This document shows, in pieces, positions 1 through 10,162 of a stretch of DNA of 64,000 bases. The position numbers and the translations under genes were made by a program. Within the stretch, counting starts at the first letter, position 1. Each line of letters opens with the position of its first letter. The stretch lies in contig NZ_LITU01000004.1 in NCBI RefSeq assembly GCF_001280595.1, forward strand, positions 1 through 64,000, given 5' to 3'. The notes under the pieces were generated by a model. It was given only the letters and a program-made list of their open reading frames with translations, was not told where the DNA came from and did no database searches. Source of the DNA: Paenibacillus xylanivorans. GTDB lineage: Bacteria; Bacillota; Bacilli; Paenibacillales; Paenibacillaceae.

Positions 1-164
1 GAACGCAAGCTTTATTTTCAATAAAGTTTATCAACTTGCCCATTTAATTATTCCGTCAATCTCAGAGCCCAAATATTCATCCGTAACACTCTCTCCTGTA
101 ACGTGCAGGATCACCCCTTCTTCCATGGATGACCCGCGTGATCCCTGCTTAATACAATTACGTG

Positions 165-713
165 TTACTTCATTCTCTTCACAGGCATCTTCCTCGGCCA
201 TATGGTATAACTGAAACTGATTATAAAATCGATCCCCAGTACGATCCCCCAAATTCTGATCAGGTTAGAGAAAGCAGCAGTACGTTCCGCGTCACCTATC
301 CACCAGATCATTGTGAGCAGAAACAGGCAGCCTATACACCAGGCCAATAGATGTCTAGACCAGCCAACTCTTTCAAGACTCGCATGTTCACTGCCGTATA
401 CCTTTCTGCTACGAGGATTTTCTCCACCTTTGAACCAATATAGGAAATATCGATCTGCCCAAGCGATCATCTGATGACCATATGCAATACTTGCTCCTAT
501 ATATATCGCAGCAATACCATGAACAAGACTTGCTGTAGCTCCCCGCTGAAGATCCATTACCGTAGCAATCAATAGAAGAACATCCACAATTGGCGTTGCC
601 ATTAACAGAGCTATCCCCGTTCGTTTCATCCCGAGCAGATAACGCACACTCAGACCTGCAACGACAAATACCCAGAAGGCAATCTCACATCCAATAATAA
701 AATAGACAATCAA
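165..713 (-). CDS. Multi-pass membrane protein, possibly YmcC-like
   Basis: A hydrophobic protein of about 182 residues with four or five predicted membrane segments and a basic C-terminal tail (PRKMPVKRMK). The reading frame opens at a GTG at 722, but that GTG overlaps the only ribosome-binding site (AAAAGGAG at 729-722). The TTG at 713-711 lies 8 nt beyond it and is the better start. The gene is divergent from a TetR regulator and shares its operator region, so it is the likely target of that regulator. It resembles the small membrane proteins of the YmcC type as I remember them, but I cannot confirm the family. No enzymatic motif was seen; a transport or stress role would be a guess. Confidence 0.6.
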   Translation of the reverse strand: MIVYFIIGCEIAFWVFVVAGLSVRYLLGMKRTGIALLMATPIVDVLLLIATVMDLQRGATASLVHGIAAIYIGASIAYGHQMIAWADRYFLYWFKGGENPRSRKVYGSEHASLERVGWSRHLLAWCIGCLFLLTMIWWIGDAERTAAFSNLIRIWGIVLGIDFIISFSYTIWPRKMPVKRMK

Positions 714-730
714 ATGATTCACTCCTTTTA

Positions 731-771
731 TAATACAAATGTATTAAATACAATTTAACACATTTGTATTA
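731..771. promoter_or_regulatory. Perfect inverted repeat, probable TetR operator
   Basis: Two 12-bp arms, 731-742 (TAATACAAATGT) and 760-771, are exact reverse complements separated by 17 bp. They occupy the intergenic space between the divergent membrane-protein gene and the tetR gene, and overlap the -35 region of tetR. This is the expected position for an autoregulated TetR-family operator controlling both directions. Binding is inferred from position and symmetry. Confidence 0.75.
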
Positions 772-793
772 TAATAATCAACAATGATATAAT
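764..793 (+). promoter_or_regulatory. Probable sigma-A promoter of the tetR gene
   Basis: TTGTAT (764-769) and a consensus TATAAT (788-793) are separated by 18 bp. Transcription would start close to 800, the first base of the tetR ATG, so the message would be leaderless or nearly so. The -35 box lies inside the right arm of the inverted repeat, so a bound TetR dimer would block it. Confidence 0.6.
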
Positions 794-799
794 CCTTTT

Positions 800-1399
800 A
801 TGCCTAAAATAGTTGATCACGACAAACAACGTCTGCTCGTAGCCGAAGCGGCTTGGCGTGTCATCCGAAAAGATGGCATGGAACAGGCCTCCGTTCGAAA
901 TATTGCGGTAGAAGCTGGAATATCGGCCGGGTCTATGCGCCACTACTTTTCAACCCAATCGGAACTACTCCTATACGCAATGAATCTAGTATCCGAACGG
1001 GTATCGAATCGAATCACACGGATGTCCTTTGATGCTTCCCCGTTGGAGAATATGAAGCTTCTGCTGTTAGAGCTCTTGCCTAGTACGGATGAAAAAATGG
1101 CCGAAATGGAGGTGTGGTACGCTTTTACAGCCAAATCTAAGACCGAACCCGCTCTCAAAGAGCATGCCTACAAAGTCTATGATGAACTCAGACACGCGAT
1201 GGCGACGGTTATCACCTACCTCATGGATCTCAATCTCTCCCGAACAGGCCTCGATAAGGAGCTGGAAATTGAACGGCTATACGCACTGGTCGACGGTTTG
1301 GGAATTCATGCGATTCTTCGTCCTGACCAGATGAACACCAAGATCATGGAGGACATCCTTACCATGCATCTTGTAACGTTATGCCGGGATGCAGAATAA
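800..1399 (+). CDS. TetR/AcrR family transcriptional regulator
   Basis: A 199-residue protein with an N-terminal TetR helix-turn-helix (about residues 12-58, including VRNIAVEAGISAGSMRHYF) and a helical C-terminal ligand and dimerisation domain. The N-terminus MPKIVDH is typical of one TetR subgroup, which supports the ATG at 800 even though no ribosome-binding site precedes it. It is divergent from the membrane-protein gene and probably represses both itself and that gene through the inverted repeat at 731-771. The ligand is unknown. Confidence 0.9.
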   Translation: MPKIVDHDKQRLLVAEAAWRVIRKDGMEQASVRNIAVEAGISAGSMRHYFSTQSELLLYAMNLVSERVSNRITRMSFDASPLENMKLLLLELLPSTDEKMAEMEVWYAFTAKSKTEPALKEHAYKVYDELRHAMATVITYLMDLNLSRTGLDKELEIERLYALVDGLGIHAILRPDQMNTKIMEDILTMHLVTLCRDAE

Positions 1400-1472
1400 G
1401 AGATTCCGTCACAAGTTTAATTCAGCTCTATCCTTCGCACAGCAGGGGCCGAGTAAATGCTTCTTATGAAAC

Positions 1473-1557
1473 AAAAAAAAAACCGCAAGGCATTAGTTAT
1501 GACTACCCTATGTATCCATAATAGGGTTAGTCTCCTAGATGCGTGACGGTTTTTTTC
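1473..1557. terminator. Extended bidirectional terminator between tetR and the potassium channel gene
   Basis: An A-run followed by ACCG at 1473-1484 pairs with CGGT and a T-run at 1547-1557. Inside it GACTACCCTAT (1501-1511) pairs with ATAGGGTTAGTC (1521-1532) with one bulge, and GCAT pairs with ATGC. Both flanks end in A/T runs, so it can stop transcription from tetR (plus) and from the convergent channel gene (minus). The stem is longer than a usual terminator. Confidence 0.7.
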
Positions 1558-1560
1558 TTT

Positions 1561-2898
1561 TTATCCAATAATAATCCGACCCTCCGGATGGCGATACAGC
1601 TTCTTCTCTTTGCGCGGACGAAGGGCGTATGCGATGGTTAGCGGTCCAATACGTCCGATAAACATCGTGAAAGCAATGATCACTTTTCCCCATACCGTTA
1701 ATTCATGCGTTACTCCCACGGACAGACCTACTGTCCCTATCGCCGAGGCCGCTTCAAACATGAGTGAAAGGAACGGCGCATCCTCTGTCGTAAGTAGTAG
1801 CATTACCACAACCATGAATATAATCAAGGAAACCATAATAATCGTCAATGCTCTCATCAGCAACTCTTTCGGAACACGCTGACGGAAAAATACAATATCT
1901 TTATTGCCACGAATCATGGCATACACCGCTCCAATCATGATCAGGAACGTTGTCGTCTTGATCCCACCCCCGGTTGATCCCGGAGATGCCCCAATAAACA
2001 TCAACAGAATGAAGAAGAACTGGGTAGCCTGCCTCATCTGGGTAATATCAATGGTACTCGTACCCGACGAACGTGTAGAGACAGATTGGAAGAACGAGGC
2101 GTAGATCTTTTCGCTCCAACTGAGAGAAGCCAGTGTGTGCCCATTGGTGAACTCAAATACAAACAGTACAATTGCACCGATACCAATTAGCGCACCTGAC
2201 ACGGACAACACCAGTTTGGACTGCAACGATAAGCGACGACGCTTGCGGAACTCAAACAAATCATTCAACACCACAAAGCCGAGTCCCCCGGATACAACCA
2301 GCACGGAAGCTGTTACGTTAAACAACCAGTCCCCCGTATAATACTGAAAACTATTGCCGAACAGATCGAAACCACCATTATTAAATAATGAAACCGAGTG
2401 AAAAGCACCATAGTACACCGCCTGCCAAAAAGGCATCTCCGTTGCCCAGCGTAGTGCCAATATAACGGCAGCCACTCCTTCAATGGTAAACGAAAAGATC
2501 AGCACCTTGCGGATAATACGTACAATGCCTTCCATACTGTCAGCGTTGATAGCCTCTTTCAGCAGCAGCCTGTCCTTAAGCGAGATTCGCTTGCCCAATA
2601 CTAACGCAAACAACGTTGCGATGGTCATGAAGCCAAGTCCGCCTAGCTGCATAAGCACCATAATCACGATTTGACCGAACAGGTTGAAGGTCGTCCCTAC
2701 ATCCACAACGACCAGCCCGGTCACGCAAGCAGCAGAGGTAGACGTAAACAGTGCATCAATAAACGCCAAATGCTCGCCGCTTTGATTGGAGATGGGCAGC
2801 ATGAGCAGAATCGTACCGATCGTGATAATAAGCATGAAACCACCAACCAGGATCAATGGGGGTGATAGGAATTTAGCAATGTGAAGCCTAAACTTCAT
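1561..2898 (-). CDS. KtrB/KtrD-type potassium uptake channel subunit (TrkH family)
   Basis: An integral membrane ion-translocating subunit of the Ktr/Trk/HKT superfamily. The four pore loops carry the conserved glycines: about TGLVVVD, NNGGFDLFG, PGSTGGGIKTTT and AIGTVGLSVG. The ATG at 2898 is chosen because AGAGGTG lies just upstream and the family begins near the first membrane helix. The longer open frame to 2991 adds a non-hydrophobic extension without support. At 445 residues it matches KtrB/KtrD. Ktr channels need a cytosolic RCK subunit (KtrA/KtrC), which is not in this window. In Bacillus such systems are inhibited by c-di-AMP, of interest here because darA and a ydaO riboswitch are nearby. 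B or D type cannot be told from sequence alone. Confidence 0.92.
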   Translation of the reverse strand: MKFRLHIAKFLSPPLILVGGFMLIITIGTILLMLPISNQSGEHLAFIDALFTSTSAACVTGLVVVDVGTTFNLFGQIVIMVLMQLGGLGFMTIATLFALVLGKRISLKDRLLLKEAINADSMEGIVRIIRKVLIFSFTIEGVAAVILALRWATEMPFWQAVYYGAFHSVSLFNNGGFDLFGNSFQYYTGDWLFNVTASVLVVSGGLGFVVLNDLFEFRKRRRLSLQSKLVLSVSGALIGIGAIVLFVFEFTNGHTLASLSWSEKIYASFFQSVSTRSSGTSTIDITQMRQATQFFFILLMFIGASPGSTGGGIKTTTFLIMIGAVYAMIRGNKDIVFFRQRVPKELLMRALTIIMVSLIIFMVVVMLLLTTEDAPFLSLMFEAASAIGTVGLSVGVTHELTVWGKVIIAFTMFIGRIGPLTIAYALRPRKEKKLYRHPEGRIIIG

Positions 2899-3011
2899 GA
2901 AGGGCACCTCTTTTAACGTAATACAAACAGGTAGGCAAGAAGATTTGTCACCATATTCATGGCAGCCATGTTGTTTCGACGAATCTGTCACTTCGATGCC
3001 TATGTAAACCT

Positions 3012-3059
3012 AAAGAGGAACTTGCCACCAGCATCATACTGAACGGCAGGTTCCTCTTT
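3012..3059 (-). terminator. Hairpin downstream of lysS
   Basis: AAAGAGGAACTTGCC (3012-3026) pairs with GGCAGGTTCCTCTTT (3045-3059), leaving one G-U. It lies 30 nt past the lysS stop, between lysS and the potassium channel gene. The T-tract on the minus strand is short (TTTAGGTTT), so termination may be partial. Confidence 0.6.
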
Positions 3060-3087
3060 TATTATGAACGAGTTAAATGTTCCTTAT

Positions 3088-4608
<1,521 letters not shown>

Positions 4609-4669
4609 CTATATTCATCTCCTTATTTACATTGCAGGCATCTTCCGAGGTATTCTGCCTCAAATGTTG

Positions 4670-4695
4670 AAAAAAGCTTCCCTAAGGAAGCTTTT
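4670..4695 (-). terminator. Intrinsic terminator after greA
   Basis: AAAAGCTTCC (4672-4681) and GGAAGCTTTT (4686-4695) form a perfect 10-bp stem with a 4-nt loop. On the minus strand the stem ends in six T's. It lies between greA and lysS. Confidence 0.9.
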
Positions 4696-4726
4696 GTCTC
4701 AGTACCCGACTGCTTCATTGCTTATA

Positions 4727-5203
4727 TTACTTCTTGATGTCTACAATTTTATATTGAATTACGCCAGCAGGCACACTTACATCAACAACCGTACCTTTTT
4801 TCTTGCCCAGAATGGCTTTACCAACAGGGCTTTCGTTCGATATTTTGTTCTGCAGCGGATTGGACTCCGCAGAACCTACGATCGTATATTCCGTGATATC
4901 ACCGAATTCCAGATCTTCTACAGTAACTGTTGCACCCACGCTTACGGCTTCGGTATCGATCTCGTCGCTGTTGATAATCCGTGCGTTCCGGAGCAATTTC
5001 TCCAAAGTAATAACGCGGCCTTCAATGAAAGCCTGTTCGTTCTTCGCGTCTTCGTATTCGGAGTTCTCACTAATATCTCCATACCCGATGGCTACCTTAA
5101 TCCGTTCAGCCACTTCGCGGCGCTTCACCGATTTCAGCATTTCCAGTTCTTCTTCAAGCTTCTTAAGTCCCTCTGGTGTAAGGATAACTTCCTTATCGCT
5201 CAT
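4727..5203 (-). CDS. greA: Transcription elongation factor GreA
   Basis: Rescues backtracked RNA polymerase by stimulating transcript cleavage through the secondary channel. The 158-residue protein has the N-terminal coiled coil with the acidic loop ([18 protein letters not shown]) at its tip and a C-terminal FKBP-like domain ([18 protein letters not shown]). The ATG at 5203 starts [13 protein letters not shown] and gives the family length; the open frame extends upstream to 5248 without support. In B. subtilis greA lies elsewhere, so its place between dusB and lysS is a lineage difference. Confidence 0.97.
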   Translation of the reverse strand: MSDKEVILTPEGLKKLEEELEMLKSVKRREVAERIKVAIGYGDISENSEYEDAKNEQAFIEGRVITLEKLLRNARIINSDEIDTEAVSVGATVTVEDLEFGDITEYTIVGSAESNPLQNKISNESPVGKAILGKKKGTVVDVSVPAGVIQYKIVDIKK

Positions 5204-5446
5204 CTCAACCGATTCTCCTGTCATGGGAATAATTTGATTGCACGGCAACGGAACCAGTGCTGTTTACAGAGCTCCGCCCGCATACATCTTCAAAACTATA
5301 TGAAGTTCTCCGGAGAAACAGAACGTTCCTCCTGATGCACTAGCCTTATGACGCACATGGCGAATTTATACTGTGAAATTATAGGGTAACGGTCTCGAAA
5401 AGTCAATGTTACGCCCCTACAGCTGTAAACGTTTTACAGCCCCAGA

Positions 5447-6466
5447 TCAAGATGCATTTTCGGCTACTGCCGGTTCTGACTCCAGATTGCCTTCGATATG
5501 CAGCTGACCTACAAAGTTCTCCAGAATATGCACCATCTCATCACGTTTGGTTTCTTCCATAATAACGTCCTTGATGCGGGCAGATCCTTTCAGACCTTTC
5601 AGATACCAAGCCAGGTGTTTACGCATCTCGCGCACAGCAACAGCCTCACCCTTCAGTGCAATCAGACGATCCATATGCAGAATGGCAACCCGAATCTTCT
5701 CTTCCCCATTCGGGTCAGGAAGCAATTCGCCGGAACTCAAGTATTGAATGGTACGATACAGCATCCATGGGTTACCCAGAGCGGCACGACCGATCATAAC
5801 TCCGTCACAACCCGTTTCATCCAGCATACGACGGGCATCTTCCGGTGAAGATACATCTCCGTTCCCGATAACCGGGATAGAGACAGCGTCTTTTACATCT
5901 TTGATATGTGACCAGTCCGCTGTACCTGTGTAGAGCTGTTCACGCGTACGGCCGTGCACACTTACCGCCTGTCCGCCAGCGCGTTCAACCGCAAGTGCAT
6001 TCTCAACCACGTAGATGTGCTCGTTATCCCAGCCGATCCGCATCTTGACTGTTACCGGCTTATCTACCGCGTCCACTACAGCGGATACCATATCATAAAT
6101 TTTGTTCGGATCAAGCAACCAGCGTGCACCTGCATCACAGCTCGTCACCTTTGGCACAGGGCATCCCATGTTGATGTCGATGATGTCAGCATTGGTTTCT
6201 TTGTCCACAATTTTGGCTGCTTCTACGAGGGCTTCACGATCTCCCCCCCATATTTGCAGGCTCAGCGGTTTCTCACGCTCATCTACAAACAACATCTCAC
6301 GTGTCCGCTTGTTACCATGCACGATGGCTTTGCCACTCACCATCTCCGCACATACGAGGCCTGTTCCGAATTCTTTTGCAATTAGACGAAAAGCCGGATT
6401 ACACACGCCAGCCATCGGCGCAAGTACGACCTGGTTTTTCATTTCAATATCACCAATTCTAAGCAC
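5447..6466 (-). CDS. dusB: tRNA-dihydrouridine synthase
   Basis: FMN- and NADPH-dependent reduction of uridine to dihydrouridine in the tRNA D-loop. The TIM-barrel domain shows VVLAPMAGVCNPAFR, the catalytic cysteine in NMGCPVPKV, and the FMN-phosphate region GDGVMIGRAALGNPW in variant form (CDGVMIGRAALGNPW). The GTG at 6466 is preferred: it gives the family N-terminus (VLRIGDIEMKN), lies 13 nt after AAAAAGGAG, and yields 339 residues. The open frame reaches an ATG at 6505. It corresponds to B. subtilis yacF and follows the small HTH gene as in that species. Confidence 0.95.
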   Translation of the reverse strand: MLRIGDIEMKNQVVLAPMAGVCNPAFRLIAKEFGTGLVCAEMVSGKAIVHGNKRTREMLFVDEREKPLSLQIWGGDREALVEAAKIVDKETNADIIDINMGCPVPKVTSCDAGARWLLDPNKIYDMVSAVVDAVDKPVTVKMRIGWDNEHIYVVENALAVERAGGQAVSVHGRTREQLYTGTADWSHIKDVKDAVSIPVIGNGDVSSPEDARRMLDETGCDGVMIGRAALGNPWMLYRTIQYLSSGELLPDPNGEEKIRVAILHMDRLIALKGEAVAVREMRKHLAWYLKGLKGSARIKDVIMEETKRDEMVHILENFVGQLHIEGNLESEPAVAENAS

Positions 6467-6595
6467 GGTAGTCGTTCCACTCCTTTTTAAATCCGACTTT
6501 TGCATGAATCCTGGTCGTGTTTAGTTTCTCAAATGCTTCTTGCTGTATAAAATCAACGGATAATGACAATGTTTTCTTGTTAGTAAAAAGCGGCA

Positions 6596-6799
6596 TTAGT
6601 TCCCCTGCAACTCCTCAATACTGATCGACAGTACTCCTGCAATGAGATTCAGCTCCCGTTCAGCAACTTTGCGGTTGCCTCGTTCAATCATACCCAGAAT
6701 GGCCAGCGATATGCCCGTCTCAGCAGCAAGTTCCTGTTGTGTTAAACCTTTCAGCTTCCGGAAAGCCCGGATTCGATTGGCCAATTGCACGTTTTCCAA
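6596..6799 (-). CDS. yazB: Small XRE-type helix-turn-helix protein (YazB-like)
   Basis: A 67-residue protein that is essentially one XRE helix-turn-helix domain (about residues 6-62, LTQQELAAETGISLAILGMIERG). It starts at a TTG and overlaps the 3' end of folK by 49 nt, as the B. subtilis yazB gene sits between folK and dusB. The target is unknown. Its position inside the folate cluster suggests co-transcription with folK and possibly autoregulation, which is an inference. Confidence 0.85.
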   Translation of the reverse strand: MENVQLANRIRAFRKLKGLTQQELAAETGISLAILGMIERGNRKVAERELNLIAGVLSISIEELQGN

Positions 6800-7299
6800 A
6801 GCTGTATTCCATCCTTTCCATCCAGTACAGACAACGATGATTGTACGAAGGTATACAAACCTGAATGCTCATCTTCGGTTACGATGTCAGCCAGTGGCAC
6901 CAATACAAACGCCCGTTCACCCATCCGTGGATGCGGCAATTGCAGCCGTTCCGTATCACTCGTCTCTCCATCCATCCAAAGCAGATCCAAATCGACTGTA
7001 CGAGGGCCCCAACGGATATCACGAACCCGTCCAAGCCGTGTTTCAATCTCCAGCAGTTCCGTGAGCAGCTGCTCCGGCAAAAGTGTAGTCTGTACCGCAG
7101 TTGCCATATTCAGAAACGCTGGCTGGTCCACATAACCTACCGGCTCCGTCTCATATAGCGCAGAACAGCGCAGGACGGATATATGAGGATGTGCATCCAG
7201 CAACGTTAACGCCTCAAGTAGCGTCTGTTCCCGGTCACCCAAATTAGCCCCTAAAGCAATATAAGCCTCTGAAGATTCAGAGGTCGAATGTGCAATCAT
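6751..7299 (-). CDS. folK: 2-amino-4-hydroxy-6-hydroxymethyldihydropteridine pyrophosphokinase
   Basis: Transfers pyrophosphate from ATP to 6-hydroxymethyl-7,8-dihydropterin, giving the substrate of FolP. The 182-residue protein shows the family core: ALGANLGDRE near the N-terminus, GPRTVDLDLL in the middle and LPHPRMGERAFVLVPL later. It begins 9 nt after the folB stop, consistent with one folate operon. The last 16 codons overlap the HTH gene. Confidence 0.97.
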   Translation of the reverse strand: MIAHSTSESSEAYIALGANLGDREQTLLEALTLLDAHPHISVLRCSALYETEPVGYVDQPAFLNMATAVQTTLLPEQLLTELLEIETRLGRVRDIRWGPRTVDLDLLWMDGETSDTERLQLPHPRMGERAFVLVPLADIVTEDEHSGLYTFVQSSLSVLDGKDGIQLWKTCNWPIESGLSGS

Positions 7300-7308
7300 G
7301 ATCGGTTC

Positions 7309-7671
7309 TCACTTTCTTGTGCGGCGAAGCTCTACAGTTACGCCCCCAAAATGAATATCGAACGGCGGATGCGGCTTCGTCACCTTGACTGTCAATGCAT
7401 TGATAATAGTATAAGTGTCTAGTAAAGAAGATGCAATATGTTCGCCCAAAGCTTCAATTAACTGGAATGATTTATTTTCAACGATCTGTTTCACCAGCTC
7501 ATGGATTTCTGCATAATTGATGGTTTTGGTCAGATCATCGTTACGCCCAGCCTCACCCAGATCCATATCGATCTCCAGATCAATATAATAACGCGCCCCC
7601 AGCTTCCGCTCCTCGGCAAATACGCCGTGATATCCGTAATACTCCATTCGATGCATTACCATTCTATCCAT
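7309..7671 (-). CDS. folB: Dihydroneopterin aldolase
   Basis: Cleaves 7,8-dihydroneopterin to 6-hydroxymethyl-dihydropterin and glycolaldehyde, the step before FolK. The 120-residue protein fits the tunnel-fold family, with YYGYHGVFAEERKLGARYYIDL at the N-terminus and the conserved C-terminal KPHPP segment. It lies between folP and folK as in B. subtilis. Confidence 0.96.
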   Translation of the reverse strand: MDRMVMHRMEYYGYHGVFAEERKLGARYYIDLEIDMDLGEAGRNDDLTKTINYAEIHELVKQIVENKSFQLIEALGEHIASSLLDTYTIINALTVKVTKPHPPFDIHFGGVTVELRRTRK

Positions 7672-7749
7672 AAGTTCCGCCTGCCCTCTATATATAATGA
7701 CTTCATGGTTCGATGTTTGTTCCTATTGCAAAACGCTGCGCTTCTACTG

Positions 7750-7769
7750 GACGGGTCACAGGACCCGTC
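7750..7769. other. Perfect intercistronic hairpin between folP and folB
   Basis: GACGGGTC (7750-7757) and GACCCGTC (7762-7769) form a perfect 8-bp stem with a 4-nt loop, only 4 nt after the folP stop. No T-run follows on the minus strand, so it is not a classical terminator. It may affect 3' stability or processing of the folP-pab message. Confidence 0.6.
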
Positions 7770-7773
7770 AGCA

Positions 7774-8637
7774 TCATTTCCTCCGCAAGCCTGGAGATGC
7801 ATACAGCATGGCATCACACATGTCCACCGTGCGCCGAATCGGCTTCACGTCATGAACCCGGACCATCTGGCATCCTTGGGCTATGCCAAGAGCAACCGTA
7901 GCGGCTGTACCTTCCAGCGCATCATCTGCCTGCACCTGCAAAGTATTCTGGATGAACCTTTTACGCGAGGTTGCCAGCAGAACGGGGTACCCCATCTCAT
8001 TGAGCAGTCCGAGCGATGACATGAGCACGAGATTTTCGTTCAGATCTTTCACAAAGCCAATGCCCGGGTCCAAAATAATCCGATCAGGATGTACTCCAGC
8101 CTCTAACGCAATCTGTATACTCTCCTGAAGATCACTAACTACATCAACCAAATAGTCGGTATAGTCTCGTTCTTGCCGGTTGTGCATTAGGATCAAAGGG
8201 CATCCCAGTTCTGCCGCAGTATGCGCCATCTCCCGGTCAGCCTTGGCACCCCACACATCATTAATGATGTGCGCTCCAGCCTGAATGGCCTGACGAGCGA
8301 CATCCGCCTTATAGGTGTCTACCGATATTGGAATATGTGGAGCCTGCTGCCGCAGTGCTTCAATGACTGGAATGATCCGTCTGAGCTCTTCATCAGCGCC
8401 AACGATCTCTGAACCCGGACGTGTGGATTCCCCGCCAATATCAATGAGATCCGCGCCGTCTTCCATCATCTGAATGGCGTGAGCCACCGCTCGCTCCACA
8501 CTGGTGTAACGTCCCCCATCGGAGAAGGAGTCCGGTGTGACATTCAGAATGCCCATAATAAGTGTACGTGTGCCAAGTTTTAGCTCTGCTGGCCCCCACG
8601 CATAATTCCGTTCATATATAACTGGTGTAAGTGTCAT
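7774..8637 (-). CDS. folP: Dihydropteroate synthase
   Basis: Condenses hydroxymethyl-dihydropterin pyrophosphate with para-aminobenzoate to dihydropteroate; the sulfonamide target. The TIM barrel carries GILNVTPDSFSDGG (about residue 29), DIGGESTRPGS (about 66) and ATSRKRFI near residue 220. It has the usual length (287). Its ATG overlaps the pabC stop (ATGA, 8634-8637), so translation is probably coupled to the pab genes that supply its substrate. Confidence 0.98.
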   Translation of the reverse strand: MTLTPVIYERNYAWGPAELKLGTRTLIMGILNVTPDSFSDGGRYTSVERAVAHAIQMMEDGADLIDIGGESTRPGSEIVGADEELRRIIPVIEALRQQAPHIPISVDTYKADVARQAIQAGAHIINDVWGAKADREMAHTAAELGCPLILMHNRQERDYTDYLVDVVSDLQESIQIALEAGVHPDRIILDPGIGFVKDLNENLVLMSSLGLLNEMGYPVLLATSRKRFIQNTLQVQADDALEGTAATVALGIAQGCQMVRVHDVKPIRRTVDMCDAMLYASPGLRRK

Positions 8638-9518
8638 GAAGTATACCCCGCTTTCTGCCGGTACATACCCAGAAGCGCTTCTGTAACCGGGCCTATATGT
8701 CCGCTGCTGATTACCGTTTCTGTTCCATCCTGATCCCGCAATGTAGTAACTGGAACGAGTTCAGCAACAGAGCCTGTCAAAAAGATTTCATCTGCCTGCA
8801 GCAGTTCCTCCCAAGGGAACAAACCTTCCTGGCAAAGCATTCCTTGCTGAGCTGCAAGCTCCAGTACAACGGCTCTGGTGATTCCCGGCAAAATCCCAGT
8901 CGCAAGTGCTGACGTGTATAGTACGCCCTGTCTCACCCAGAACACATTGCTGACAATCCCCTCAGCTACATACCCATCTCGGGTTAATTGCAGCCCTTCC
9001 GCACTTTGCACATACTGTCCGTATCCGTTCAGTTCACGTTTCGCCAGAATACTGTTCATGTAATGCAGCGATTTGAACCGCACTTCTCCTTCAGGCGTGT
9101 TACGGGGCGTCGACAGACGTTGAAGAATTTTTCCGTTTTTGTATAGAGATGGAGAGGGTTCGGGTAGTGCTTTTGCCAATACGATATAATTGGGTTTCAC
9201 ATAATCCCCCGAAGGCAGCCCGAGCGGGGCTTCACCCGCAGATACCGTATAGCGGACATAGGCATCCTGGAGTTCGTTAGCAAGCAACAGTTGTCTAATC
9301 CAGTCCGTTACCTCCGCTGCTGTTGCTGTGAAAGGAATGCCCAATTCACGGCACCCTGAAGCCATACGTTCCAAATGACGTTCCAGTAGAAAGGGAACTC
9401 CTTGATACGTTCGAAACGTCTCGAACAATCCGAGTCCGTACAAAAAGCCGTGATCCGTCACCGGAACCACGGCTGCCGCCATATTGACCAATTCTCCGTT
9501 TATCGCGGCATATTTCAT
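8634..9518 (-). CDS. pabC: Aminodeoxychorismate lyase (class IV PLP enzyme)
   Basis: Releases pyruvate from 4-amino-4-deoxychorismate to give para-aminobenzoate. It is a fold-type IV PLP protein of 294 residues with the Schiff-base lysine in RFKSLHYMNSILA and the cofactor loop EGIVSNVFWV. A D-amino-acid or branched-chain transaminase is the alternative on fold alone, but the pabB-pabA-pabC-folP order makes PabC nearly certain. Its end overlaps folP by 4 nt. Confidence 0.95.
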   Translation of the reverse strand: MKYAAINGELVNMAAAVVPVTDHGFLYGLGLFETFRTYQGVPFLLERHLERMASGCRELGIPFTATAAEVTDWIRQLLLANELQDAYVRYTVSAGEAPLGLPSGDYVKPNYIVLAKALPEPSPSLYKNGKILQRLSTPRNTPEGEVRFKSLHYMNSILAKRELNGYGQYVQSAEGLQLTRDGYVAEGIVSNVFWVRQGVLYTSALATGILPGITRAVVLELAAQQGMLCQEGLFPWEELLQADEIFLTGSVAELVPVTTLRDQDGTETVISSGHIGPVTEALLGMYRQKAGYTS

Positions 9519-9520
9519 CT

Positions 9521-10096
9521 CTATACCTTTACCTGCTGAGACAGGAAGTTACGCAGCATTTGATGACCGTGATCCGTAATGATGGATTCAGGATGGAACT
9601 GAACACCTTCAATCGCATATTCCTTGTGACGCAAGCCCATAATCTCGCCCTCCGCCGTCTCGGCCGTAACTTCCAGACAATCTGGCAGACTGCTGCGCTC
9701 AACGATTAGAGAGTGATATCGCGTTGCCGTGAAAGGTGATGGTAATCCGCTAAATACGGATGTTCCGTTATGATGCATTTCGGATGTTTTGCCATGCATC
9801 ATGCGTTCCGCACGAATAACATGGCCCCCGAATGCCTGTCCAATCGCCTGATGTCCCAGACAAACGCCAAATATCGGAATACTGCCCTTGAAATGATCAA
9901 TGACCGCTAGACTGATGCCTGCCTCATTTGGCGTACAAGGACCGGGTGAGATCAAAATATGATCAGGTGCCAATGCCTCGATGCCTGCCAGATCAATTTC
10001 ATCATTGCGGTGAACTTCCACCGTCTCCCCCAGTTCACCCAGATATTGAACCAGGTTGTATGTGAAGGAATCATAATTGTCGATGACCAGTATCAT
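9521..10096 (-). CDS. pabA: Glutamine amidotransferase subunit of aminodeoxychorismate/anthranilate synthase
   Basis: Class I glutaminase that feeds ammonia to PabB, and in many Bacilli also to TrpE. The 191-residue protein shows the oxyanion region [12 protein letters not shown], the nucleophile cysteine in [10 protein letters not shown] and the His-Glu pair in FHPESI. It lies between pabB and pabC, with 2 nt before pabC. If no separate trpG exists in the genome it would serve both pathways; that cannot be judged here. Confidence 0.95.
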   Translation of the reverse strand: MILVIDNYDSFTYNLVQYLGELGETVEVHRNDEIDLAGIEALAPDHILISPGPCTPNEAGISLAVIDHFKGSIPIFGVCLGHQAIGQAFGGHVIRAERMMHGKTSEMHHNGTSVFSGLPSPFTATRYHSLIVERSSLPDCLEVTAETAEGEIMGLRHKEYAIEGVQFHPESIITDHGHQMLRNFLSQQVKV

Positions 10097-10162
10097 ATCC
10101 TTGTTCCTCCTATTCTTCCTATTCTTCCTCTTCTTCCGTCCACACAGGGGACGGTTGCTTGA

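Noticed and set aside
31..252. Minus-strand ORF of 73 codons at the left edge
   Set aside because: It overlaps the 3' end of the membrane-protein gene in another frame and has no good ribosome-binding site at any start; no recognisable product.
1473..1557. A riboswitch next to the potassium channel gene
   Set aside because: The structured region is downstream of the gene and closes with A/T runs on both sides, so it is better read as a bidirectional terminator.
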